Shown: one piece after another, positions 1-6,389 of the stretch | How the letters are laid out: every line of letters starts with the position of its first letter | Position numbering within the stretch: the stretch's first letter is position 1 | Source: Spirochaetaceae bacterium | GTDB lineage: Bacteria > Spirochaetota > Spirochaetia > Treponematales > Breznakiellaceae | Assembly: GCA_031265025.1 (NCBI GenBank) | Contig: JAISDF010000179.1 | Span: 1-23,311, forward strand | DNA: 23,311 nt | Reading direction: 5' to 3' | Notes under the pieces: generated by a model | The model's input: the letters and a program-made list of their open reading frames with translations, nothing else | Told to the model about the DNA's origin: nothing | Database searches by the model: none | Program-made: the position numbers and the translations under genes

Positions 1-681
1 CACCGCAAAGGATGAAGGGGAGGTTCCATAGTACAGCGTACTCCCCGCAGCCACATAATAGTTGGAACCTTCCTTTGCGGCGCCTCCCAGCCTTTCTCTT
101 ATGGGATTATTGGCTGTATCACGGCAGGGAACAAGATTACCGCTGTTATAATACAGCACGCCGTAGTTCCGGGAACCGGTACCGTCAAAAGCCCCGGCAA
201 AAAGCGTATTGTCGCTGCCGTAGATATTTTCAAGGTGGTCATAGGATGAATTATTTTGGACCTGGTTCCATGTAACGCCGTCATCCGCGCTGATCCAAAG
301 CCGCATGGAATAGGCGCCCCAGTCCTTCATGGTCAGGACAAAAAGATTTGTCCCGTCAGAAGCGATGTCAATCGCGTCTCCGTCAAAGGAACTTGAGGGA
401 TAAAGACGGGACCAGCGGTAGCTTCCCGATGAGTTGTTATATGTATACACATACTTCCGCGCTACATAGAGCTTATTAGTACCATGCTCCACAATCTGCG
501 AGGGGCCGCCGGGGATAAGGGGGTCCTTGGGGGCTACCTCATTGGAGATTTCATAAAAAATGGAATCCTGCGAACAGGAGGCGAGAAGGCCCGCTGCGGC
601 AAAAAAGAAAAGCGGGATGAGTTTTTTAAGGGTTTCAAAAGCCCGGCTCTTCCCGGACTGTTTTGGTTTTCGTACAAACAC
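1..681 (-). CDS. Asp-box lipoprotein, C-terminus cut off by window edge
   Basis: An open frame runs off the left edge; 227 codons are visible. The start is GTG at 681, seven bases after an AGGGAG ribosome binding site and 11 bases after the stop of the beta-barrel gene, so the two genes form one operon. The N-terminus is basic, then hydrophobic (LIPLFFFAAAGLLASC), ending in a spirochaete-type lipobox with the lipidated cysteine at residue 36. This predicts an exported, membrane-anchored lipoprotein. Residues 131-138 (SADDGVTW) fit the Asp-box (BNR) consensus S-x-D-x-G-x-T-W, and the surrounding sequence is rich in aromatic and short beta-strand segments (DGTNLFVLT, DNTLFAGAFDG). A beta-propeller of the sialidase or photosynthesis-stability-factor type is therefore likely. 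Asp-boxes are structural, so no enzymatic activity can be inferred. The missing C-terminus prevents counting the blades. Confidence 0.8.
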   Translation of the reverse strand, partial: MFVRKPKQSGKSRAFETLKKLIPLFFFAAAGLLASCSQDSIFYEISNEVAPKDPLIPGGPSQIVEHGTNKLYVARKYVYTYNNSSGSYRWSRLYPSSSFDGDAIDIASDGTNLFVLTMKDWGAYSMRLWISADDGVTWNQVQNNSSYDHLENIYGSDNTLFAGAFDGTGSRNYGVLYYNSGNLVPCRDTANNPIRERLGGAAKEGSNYYVAAGSTLYYGTSPSSFAV

Positions 682-692
682 GGCGCAACTCC

Positions 693-1331
693 CTAAAAAT
701 GGTAACGGGCGGTGAGGGTAAGACCCGAAAAATTGCCGTAGATGGTTTCCTCGGGGTGGCTGTTAAACTGGGGCAGGAAAAGCCACGAAGACGTAAGGCC
801 AAAGGACCAGTCGGCGTTAAAGCGCCAGAAAGCCCCTCCCTGGAATTTCAGGTAGAGGCCGAAGTATCCCAGGTCAAGCATCTTCTGGGGGGCAAAGCCC
901 AAAGAAAAAGTCAGGGGAAATTCAAAAGACGACAGGACCGCCTGGTAGCTTACCCTGAAACCCACAGGCACCGCGTAATATATATTCTTCCCTATGGTTC
1001 TGACAAAGATGCCCCCTACTTCGCCTCCCAGGGCCAGATGGGGGCCGAGAAAAACGTCATAGGCCAGGGCGCCGGTTCCTCCCAGCTTCATCTGTCCGCT
1101 CATGTCAAGAACATGCCATTCGGAAACAAAGAAAAGGGGAAATTCCAGTCCCAGTGAAATATTGAAGAGCTTGTCCCCCCTGGTGTACTGCTGGTCGATT
1201 TTGGACCAGTCCGATTCAAGGGGAATATCTTCGTTCTCCGATTCGCCGTCATCCTGTTCCTGCGCGTAGAGGGGAAGGGCCAGAAAAACAAACATCGCCA
1301 GGAGAAAGGGGATGATCCGCTGTTTTGGCAT
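693..1331 (-). CDS. Small outer-membrane beta-barrel protein (OmpW-like, TP0733-like)
   Basis: This 212-residue protein starts at ATG 1331 behind a clear AAGGAG site. A signal peptide (MPKQRIIPFLLAMFVFLALPLYA) is probably cleaved before QEQ. After an acidic stretch (residues 25-40), the protein is a series of alternating hydrophobic and aromatic strands separated by short turns. It ends in LTLTARYHF, the terminal aromatic residue expected for recognition by the BamA machinery. Length and pattern fit an eight-stranded barrel. Treponemes have a family of such proteins, and the position beside folD matches TP0733 next to TP0732 in T. pallidum (from memory). It is first in an operon with the downstream lipoprotein. 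The function is unknown; a small-molecule pore or a structural porin are both possible. The beta-barrel call is stronger than the specific family call. Confidence 0.75.
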   Translation of the reverse strand: MPKQRIIPFLLAMFVFLALPLYAQEQDDGESENEDIPLESDWSKIDQQYTRGDKLFNISLGLEFPLFFVSEWHVLDMSGQMKLGGTGALAYDVFLGPHLALGGEVGGIFVRTIGKNIYYAVPVGFRVSYQAVLSSFEFPLTFSLGFAPQKMLDLGYFGLYLKFQGGAFWRFNADWSFGLTSSWLFLPQFNSHPEETIYGNFSGLTLTARYHF

Positions 1332-1351
1332 GAAAACTCCTTAGATTTCAA

Positions 1352-1380
1352 ATTATATAGGATTTGGGCGCGTAGTTCAA
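1352..1380 (-). promoter_or_regulatory. Sigma-70-type promoter for the barrel/lipoprotein operon
   Basis: Read on the minus strand, TTGAAC (1375-1380) is followed after 17 bases by a perfect TATAAT (1352-1357). The start codon lies about 20 bases downstream of the -10 box, which gives a very short leader containing the AAGGAG site. The -35 box overlaps that of the divergent folD promoter. Confidence 0.6.
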
Positions 1381-1405
1381 TCCGGTAAAATGAACACACT
1401 ATAAT
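1376..1405 (+). promoter_or_regulatory. Sigma-70-type promoter for the folD operon
   Basis: TTCAAT (1376-1381) and a perfect TATAAT (1400-1405) are separated by 18 bases. The start codon of folD is at 1488, so the leader would be about 75 bases. The -35 hexamer shares its bases with the minus-strand promoter, so polymerase could probably occupy only one of the two at a time. Confidence 0.55.
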
Positions 1406-1419
1406 GAAGAACAGGAAAC

Positions 1420-1454
1420 GCCCTCCCTGGTTACACGCCGGGGGGCCCTCCCTG
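1420..1454 (+). repeat. Direct repeat in the folD leader
   Basis: The decamer GCCCTCCCTG occurs at 1420-1429 and again at 1445-1454, 25 bases apart, inside the untranslated leader between the promoter and the folD start. G-rich runs follow each copy (1439-1445, 1463-1467), so alternative stem pairings are possible. I do not recognise a known riboswitch here. Confidence 0.35.
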
Positions 1455-1487
1455 TTCATTCCGGGGGCATCCGTGCTAGAAAAGAGC

Positions 1488-2357
1488 ATGCCGGCCGTAA
1501 TTATTGATGGAAAGGCTTTGGCCCAGCGCCTCAGGGACAGGGCCGCCGAAAGAACCAAAAAACTTGCCGAAAGGGGCATAAAGCCCTGTCTTGCCGTGAT
1601 TCTTGTGGGCGAAGACCCGGCGAGCCTCTCCTATGTGGGAAGCAAGGAAAGGGCCCTTGCCGAAACCGGCATATCCGGCCTTGACATCAGGCTCCCCGCG
1701 GATACTCCTGAGGATACGCTGCTGCGCCGCATCGCGGCTCTCAATGAGGACCCCCTGGTTCACGGCATCCTTGTCCAGCTTCCCCTTCCCGGCCATATAC
1801 ACGAAGAAAAGATCATCATGGCCATAGCCCCCGCAAAGGATGTGGACGGTTTTCATCCGGTCTCGCTGGGCAATCTTATGGCCGGGAGAAAGGGCTTTGT
1901 GCCCTGTACCCCCCTTGGCGTACTTCACATACTAAAGGAATACGCCATTCCCACCGACGGGGCCAGGGCGGTCATACTGGGCCGTTCAAATATAGTCGGG
2001 AAACCCCTTGCCAATCTTCTGGTACGGAAGGACAGTAACGCCACCGTAACCATCTGCCACACCGGGACCAGGGACCCCGCTTCCGTATGCCGTGAGGCCG
2101 ACATACTCATCGCTGCGGCCGGACAGCCGGGCCTTGTAAGCGCGGACATGGTAAAGGAAGGGGCCGCTGTCATTGATGTGGGCATCAACAGGGTTCCGGA
2201 CCCGGAAGCAAAAAAAGGCTACCGGATACGCGGCGATGTTGATTTTGAGAGCGTCAGGGAAAAAGCCGCTTTTCTTACGCCTGTGCCGGGCGGGGTAGGG
2301 CTCATGACCGTGGCCCTGCTTCTTCACAATGTTCTTGACGCCGCGGAGGGCGTCTGA
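1488..2357 (+). CDS. folD: Bifunctional methylenetetrahydrofolate dehydrogenase/cyclohydrolase
   Basis: FolD interconverts 5,10-methylene-, 5,10-methenyl- and 10-formyl-tetrahydrofolate in the cytoplasm, supplying one-carbon units for purine and formyl-methionine synthesis. The start chosen is ATG 1488 (MPAVIIDGKALAQ), which matches the usual family N-terminus and gives 289 residues, a normal length. The frame stays open to 1404, but the extra sequence is not FolD-like and overlaps the -10 box. Visible motifs are SYVGSK (Y49, K53, catalytic), VQLPLPGH, DVDGFHP, PCTPLGVL, the dinucleotide-binding GRSNIVGKP (165-173), AAGQPG, and TPVPGGVGLMT near the end. It is first in a long plus-strand run and its last codons carry the ribosome binding site of folE2, so the two are probably translationally coupled. 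The identification is secure. Confidence 0.97.
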   Translation: MPAVIIDGKALAQRLRDRAAERTKKLAERGIKPCLAVILVGEDPASLSYVGSKERALAETGISGLDIRLPADTPEDTLLRRIAALNEDPLVHGILVQLPLPGHIHEEKIIMAIAPAKDVDGFHPVSLGNLMAGRKGFVPCTPLGVLHILKEYAIPTDGARAVILGRSNIVGKPLANLLVRKDSNATVTICHTGTRDPASVCREADILIAAAGQPGLVSADMVKEGAAVIDVGINRVPDPEAKKGYRIRGDVDFESVREKAAFLTPVPGGVGLMTVALLLHNVLDAAEGV

Positions 2358-2361
2358 GGCG

Positions 2362-3153
2362 GTGGAAGACGTTCAGAACCGGCGGGATGAACGGGATGTT
2401 CCCCTGGCAAAGGTGGGGGTCAAGGGGCTTGAGTATCCCATACAGGTCCTTGACAGGGCCCACAAAATCCAGCACACCACCGCGAAGGTCGATCTTTTCG
2501 CGGACCTTCCCCGGCATTTCAAGGGAACTCACATGAGCCGCTTTATCGAGATATTCCACCGCTACCGGGAAGACCTGTCCATGCGCCGCTTCCTCCACAT
2601 GCTTGAGGACATACGAAAGAGCCTTGAGGCGGACGCGGCCTACGGTTCCCTGGTATTTCCCTATTTCCTCGAAAAGAAAGCCCCGGTCTCGGGACTTTCC
2701 GGCATGATGGCCTATGAGTGCGCCTACCGGGGTTCGGTGCGTTCCCGGAAGCGGCGCTTTACCGTCAGCGTGGCCGCGCCGGTAACCACCGTCTGCCCCT
2801 GTTCCAAGGCCATAAGCGAGCGGGGCGCCCATAACCAGCGGGGCATAGTCAGGGTCGAAGTTGAACTGGGCCCTTTTTTCTGGATAGAGGAACTTATCGG
2901 CATTATAGAACAGGCGGCATCAAGCCCGGTCTATTCCCTCCTCAAACGGGAGGACGAAAAATTCATCACCGAGGCGGCCTATGACAATCCCAAATTTGTT
3001 GAAGATTTGGTACGGGATGTATATATTGAAATAAAGAAGCGGGGGCGTTTTCCCCGTTTTTCCGTGGAAGCCGAGAACTTTGAGAGTATTCACAATCACA
3101 GCGCCTTTGCCTGCGCGGATTATGATGAAAATGAAAGCGGCGCGCCGCTCTAG
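2362..3153 (+). CDS. folE2: GTP cyclohydrolase FolE2 (type IB)
   Basis: FolE2 converts GTP to 7,8-dihydroneopterin triphosphate, the first step of folate (and queuosine precursor) synthesis. It is unrelated in sequence to FolE1 and, unlike FolE1, does not strictly need zinc. The most likely start is GTG 2362, 12 bases after GGAGG (2345-2349) and four bases past the folD stop. This gives 263 residues; the ATG at 2329 lies inside folD and is less likely. Hallmarks are LPRHFKGTHMSRF (residues 49-61), the VCPCSK motif (C145, C147; the active-site cysteine lies here), then ERGAHNQRG, and ENFESIHNHSAFA near the end. Coupling to folD groups pterin synthesis with one-carbon folate use. The next gene starts 40 bases on. 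Confidence 0.95.
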   Translation: MEDVQNRRDERDVPLAKVGVKGLEYPIQVLDRAHKIQHTTAKVDLFADLPRHFKGTHMSRFIEIFHRYREDLSMRRFLHMLEDIRKSLEADAAYGSLVFPYFLEKKAPVSGLSGMMAYECAYRGSVRSRKRRFTVSVAAPVTTVCPCSKAISERGAHNQRGIVRVEVELGPFFWIEELIGIIEQAASSPVYSLLKREDEKFITEAAYDNPKFVEDLVRDVYIEIKKRGRFPRFSVEAENFESIHNHSAFACADYDENESGAPL

Positions 3154-3192
3154 CTCCGGGCAGTACGGGGGCGCGTCCAGGAGAAGTTTGCC

Positions 3193-3558
3193 ATGCAGGA
3201 TCTTGTTCCCCAAAGCTATGTTCCCAGGAAAACCCTGGTCAGGCAGGGAATCACCGCCGTGGGCAGTCTTGCCTCGGCGCTGGTTTTGTTCATCCTTAAA
3301 AACCTTCCGTCCGTTGCGGGCCTCATAGCCGGGGGTATCATTACCCTGGCCGGCCTTGTGTGCGTCTTCTCAAAAGACAAGGAAGACAAAAAGGCGGGGC
3401 TTTTCCTGAGCGCCGCCGGCATCCTCAGCCTGCTTTCCCGCTCGCCCCTTTTCCCGCGTCTTTCGGGCGGGCTTTTGAACCTGGGCATACTCGGTCTTTT
3501 GGGCCTGGGCGTCTGGAAGGGCGTCGCGTTTCTGCGGGGGCTCAAGGCAAGAGGGTGA
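3193..3558 (+). CDS. Small four-helix integral membrane protein, unknown function
   Basis: This 121-residue protein starts at ATG 3193 behind a GGAG site. Four hydrophobic segments are visible: about residues 20-36, 40-58 (VAGLIAGGIITLAGLVCVF), 67-82 and 91-110. A charged loop (SKDKEDKK) separates the second and third. There is no cleavable signal peptide, so it should sit in the cytoplasmic membrane. Many glycines in the helices suggest tight packing. Its TGA stop overlaps the GTG start of miaB by four bases (GTGA), so the two are translationally coupled. I do not recognise the family. The position between folate and tRNA-modification genes gives little functional information. Confidence 0.8.
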   Translation: MQDLVPQSYVPRKTLVRQGITAVGSLASALVLFILKNLPSVAGLIAGGIITLAGLVCVFSKDKEDKKAGLFLSAAGILSLLSRSPLFPRLSGGLLNLGILGLLGLGVWKGVAFLRGLKARG

Positions 3559-4997
3559 CCTATTTCTTTGAGATATACGGTTGTCAAATGAACATGGCCG
3601 AGGCCGCCGCGCTGCGCCTTGTCTGCGCCGAACGGGGCTGGACCGAGGCGGCCGGTCCCGAAGACGCCGACCTTGTGCTGCTCCACACCTGTTCGGTGAG
3701 GGCCACCGCGGAACAGCGGGTTTTTGGTCGCCTGGGCCAGTACGCGGCGCTGAAAAAAAAACGCCGCTCCGGCGGAGGGCGCGTTGCCCTGGTGCTCTCA
3801 GGCTGCATGGCCGCCCGTATAGGCGGGGAGTTCAAAAAACAGTTTCCCGCCATTGACTACCTCATGGGCCCACAGGAGCGGGAACTTTTCCCCCGTATAC
3901 TCGAAACGGAAGAGCGGCTTTTTTCCTCCGGGACAGGGGAGGCCGCCGGGACAGGGGCTGCCGCCGGGACAGGGGCCGCTGCCGGGACAGGGGCTGCCGC
4001 CGGGACAGGGGCTGCCGCCGGAACGGACCGAGCCTTCCCCGCGGAAAAACCGGTTTTTTCCTTTGCCGCTTCCCATCTTGAGGAAGGCCGGTTCCGCAGC
4101 TTCCTCCCCATCATGCACGGATGCGATAACTTTTGTTCCTACTGCATAGTACCCTATGTCCGGGGCAGGGAGGTTTCCCGTTCTCCCTCCGCAATCCTCG
4201 ACGAAATACGGCTTCTGGCAGCCGGGGGGGTGAGGGAACTTACCCTCCTGGGGCAGAATGTCAATTCATACCGCTGGGATGCCAGGGAGGAGGTCACGGA
4301 TTTTGCCGGACTCCTCGGCCTCATCGCCGGTGAACTGGAGCGCCTGCCCGGAAAACCCATAGGCTGGGTGCGTTTTCTTTCCAGCCATCCCAAAGACCTG
4401 GCGTCTGAGGCGATAGAGGTCATGGCGTCGAGTCCTTTCTTCTGCCGCCATCTCCACCTCTGCGTCCAGCACGGTTCAAACCGCATCCTCGCCGCCATGA
4501 ACCGCCGCTACACCCGCGAAGACTACCTTGACCTGGTTTCGCGCCTTCTCGCGGCTATGCCCGGCCTTACCCTTTCAACAGATATACTGGTCGGTTTCCC
4601 CGGAGAAACAGAGGAAGATCTGGAAGAGACGCTGGACCTCATGGAGAAGGTGCGGTTCTTGTATGCCTATATGTACCATTACAATCCCCGGGAGGGAACC
4701 GCCGCCTATGGTCTTGAGGGACGGGTCGGCGAAAAGGTCAAGCGCGAGCGCCTCGCCAGGGTTATAGCCTTGCAAAAAAAACATACGGCTTTCCTGCTTG
4801 AAGGCCGTATAGGCCGCACGGAAACCGTTTTAATTGAGGGGATTTCCCGGAAAAATGCCGATGAATTAGTAGGCCGTACTGAACGTGATGAGATGGTTGT
4901 CCTTCCCGGCTCCGCTTCGCTGATTGGTTCTTTCGCGGCCGTGAAGTTCTCCTCACTCAGCGGAAATACCCTGCGGGGAACTTTGGTGCAAAAATAA
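3555..4997 (+). CDS. miaB: tRNA-2-methylthio-N6-dimethylallyladenosine (A37) synthase MiaB
   Basis: MiaB is a radical-SAM enzyme that adds a methylthio group to i6A37 of tRNAs reading UNN codons. The start is GTG 3555, overlapping the previous stop, and gives 480 residues. The N-terminal methylthiotransferase domain carries cysteines C10 (IYGCQMN), C46 (HTCSVR) and C84 (SGCMAA), ligands of the auxiliary iron-sulfur cluster. The radical-SAM motif is GCDNFCSYC (C190, C194, C197) followed by IVPYVRGRE. A TRAM domain is expected at the C-terminus. Between the domains, residues 126-158 are a Gly-Thr-Gly-Ala-Ala-Ala repeat not expected in the family; it keeps the frame. The LLHTCSVR context and QMN motif favour MiaB over RimO or MtaB. 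The lapA-like gene follows after nine bases. Confidence 0.95.
   Translation: MTYFFEIYGCQMNMAEAAALRLVCAERGWTEAAGPEDADLVLLHTCSVRATAEQRVFGRLGQYAALKKKRRSGGGRVALVLSGCMAARIGGEFKKQFPAIDYLMGPQERELFPRILETEERLFSSGTGEAAGTGAAAGTGAAAGTGAAAGTGAAAGTDRAFPAEKPVFSFAASHLEEGRFRSFLPIMHGCDNFCSYCIVPYVRGREVSRSPSAILDEIRLLAAGGVRELTLLGQNVNSYRWDAREEVTDFAGLLGLIAGELERLPGKPIGWVRFLSSHPKDLASEAIEVMASSPFFCRHLHLCVQHGSNRILAAMNRRYTREDYLDLVSRLLAAMPGLTLSTDILVGFPGETEEDLEETLDLMEKVRFLYAYMYHYNPREGTAAYGLEGRVGEKVKRERLARVIALQKKHTAFLLEGRIGRTETVLIEGISRKNADELVGRTERDEMVVLPGSASLIGSFAAVKFSSLSGNTLRGTLVQK
3930..4028 (+). repeat. In-frame 18-bp tandem repeat within miaB
   Basis: Five consecutive 18-base units start at 3930, 3948, 3966, 3984 and 4002, and a broken sixth (GGAACGGAC) begins at 4020. 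The consensus is GGGACAGGGGCTGCCGCC. Units 2, 4 and 5 are identical, unit 1 has GAG for GCT, and unit 3 swaps GCT and GCC. Each unit encodes Gly-Thr-Gly-Ala-Ala-Ala (Glu in unit 1). The high identity and period divisible by three suggest recent expansion by slippage that cannot shift the frame. Confidence 0.95.
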
Positions 4998-5006
4998 GGA
5001 GAAATT

Positions 5007-5357
5007 ATGTGGCGTTTACTGAGAACGGTGATTCTTTTCGCCATACTGCTTCTGTTTATCGGACTTAATCTCGGTCACTATTGTGATGTGTCGTACTGGT
5101 TTACCAAGGAACCGCTAAATCTCCCGGTATACGTCATTGTCTTCAGTTCGTTTACGCTGGGCCTCCTGTGTTCGATTCCCCTTGCCTTTTCTTTCGGGCG
5201 GAAGCGCAAGGCCAAAGCTAACGCCGGCGCCGGCGCTTCCGAACAGGGCCCGTCCGTTCCTGACAGCAAAAAAAAGAAGGATAACAAGAAGGGCGGCGGC
5301 ACAAAGAAAGACGGCGAAATCCGGGATATCAATGACGGTTCGTACGGGATTGACTAG
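5007..5357 (+). CDS. LapA-domain (DUF1049-like) membrane protein
   Basis: This 116-residue protein starts at ATG 5007 behind AAGGAG. It has two transmembrane segments (about residues 5-22 and 40-62) linked by a short loop (HYCDVSYWFTKEPLNLP). A long, very basic, Gly/Lys-rich cytoplasmic tail follows (KRKAKANAGAG, KKKKDNKKGGGTKKDG). A first helix ending in LNLGH and a second with SFTLGLLCSIPLAF match the layout of the LapA/YciS domain. In enterobacteria that domain helps control lipopolysaccharide synthesis. Treponemes lack typical lipopolysaccharide, so the role here may differ. The last 26 bases overlap the start of the SPOR protein gene in another frame, suggesting coupled translation. Confidence 0.7.
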   Translation: MWRLLRTVILFAILLLFIGLNLGHYCDVSYWFTKEPLNLPVYVIVFSSFTLGLLCSIPLAFSFGRKRKAKANAGAGASEQGPSVPDSKKKKDNKKGGGTKKDGEIRDINDGSYGID

Positions 5358-6384
5358 ACAGACGGGGTCTGTTCTGCTTATAGCCTTTCTGTGCCTCTCT
5401 CCCGGCCTTTGGGCGGAAGAGCCTGTCCGTACATCCTATGCCGCTGAAATCAGGGAGCTTGAGGGAAAAATCAGCGCCGGAAATCTTTCTCCCCAGGCGC
5501 TCAGGGAAAGCCGGGAAAGGCTTGCCCTGCTTTTTCAGTTTTCGGGGAATATTGAAGGGGCCGCCGCTCTGTGGGCCGGGTCGGGCGGCAGCAGCGCCGC
5601 GCTCCGCGCTGCCCAGTGCCTTGCCGCCCTGGGGGAGTGGGGGAGCGCCGACGATGCGGTAAAAAACCTGCTTGCCTCGGCGCGGGACCGCTCCCTGATC
5701 ATCGGGGCGCGTTACCTGAGCGCCCTGATAAGCGCCTTCCGTTCCGGCGGCAGCGACTACGCCATGCTTGCGTCTTTTCTTGACGATCCCGATTACGCGG
5801 GGTTTAGGGCCCGGACCTGTTATTTCCTGTGGAAATTTTCCGGGAACCCCGGATATAAAACCACGCTGATACAGGAATACCCGGCGAGTCCCGAAGCCCG
5901 CGTTGCCCGGGACTCAGGCGATACGGCCTCTCCCACGGCGTTGTGGCTCCTCTATCCCGGCGGGGAAAATCCCCCTGCCGCACTATCCGCCGCCGCTCCC
6001 CAACAGCCTGCCGTTCCCGCGCAGTCGGCCTCCGCCGGGCAGACGGCTCCAGCGCAAGCGGCGCCCGCGCCATCGGCCTCAGCACAGCCTGTCGCGGCGG
6101 CGCAACCGGCCCCCGCGCGGCCTGTCGCGACGGCGGCTGACACGGGACGGGACGCCGGGATACAAGGAGGGGTCTTTATCCAGACCGGGCTTTACGGCCG
6201 GCGGGAAAACGCCCAGGCCCAGGCCGAAAAGCTCAGGGCAAAAGATTTTGAACCTTCAATTATAGAAAGAACGGTAAACGGAAACCAGTATTGGGCTGTT
6301 ACCATAGAGCCGGGAAGCGATTACAACCATACCATACTGCGTCTCAAGGACGCGGGTTTTGAGTCTTTCCCGGTGTTTCAATAG
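5332..6384 (+). CDS. Secreted SPOR-domain protein with Pro/Ala linker
   Basis: The likely start is ATG 5332 (MTVRTGLTRQTGS), inside the end of the previous gene, giving 350 residues; TTG 5350 is an alternative. An upstream extension of the frame lies wholly within the lapA-like gene and is rejected. A signal peptide (LLIAFLCLSPGLWA) is followed by a helical region (about 40-200) that looks like an alpha-solenoid of short repeats. A Pro/Ala/Gln-rich linker (about 205-265) leads to a C-terminal SPOR domain (about 275-350: GVFIQTGLYGRRENAQAQAE through AGFESFPVF). SPOR domains bind glycan strands of peptidoglycan lacking stem peptides, usually at division sites. This protein is therefore probably a periplasmic wall-binding protein. 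It ends five bases from the stop of the convergent gene, with no obvious terminator between. Confidence 0.85.
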   Translation: MTVRTGLTRQTGSVLLIAFLCLSPGLWAEEPVRTSYAAEIRELEGKISAGNLSPQALRESRERLALLFQFSGNIEGAAALWAGSGGSSAALRAAQCLAALGEWGSADDAVKNLLASARDRSLIIGARYLSALISAFRSGGSDYAMLASFLDDPDYAGFRARTCYFLWKFSGNPGYKTTLIQEYPASPEARVARDSGDTASPTALWLLYPGGENPPAALSAAAPQQPAVPAQSASAGQTAPAQAAPAPSASAQPVAAAQPAPARPVATAADTGRDAGIQGGVFIQTGLYGRRENAQAQAEKLRAKDFEPSIIERTVNGNQYWAVTIEPGSDYNHTILRLKDAGFESFPVFQ

Positions 6385-6389
6385 AGCTG

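Noticed and set aside
3930..4028. Possible CRISPR array
   Set aside because: The units are directly abutting 18-mers without spacers and lie inside a coding frame.
3798..4149. Open frames on both strands across the miaB repeat, reading as Pro-Gly-Gln-Gly or Gly-Ser-Pro-Cys-Pro-Gly repeats
   Set aside because: They are by-products of the 18-bp repeat, which is open in several frames. Only the MiaB frame joins recognisable domains.
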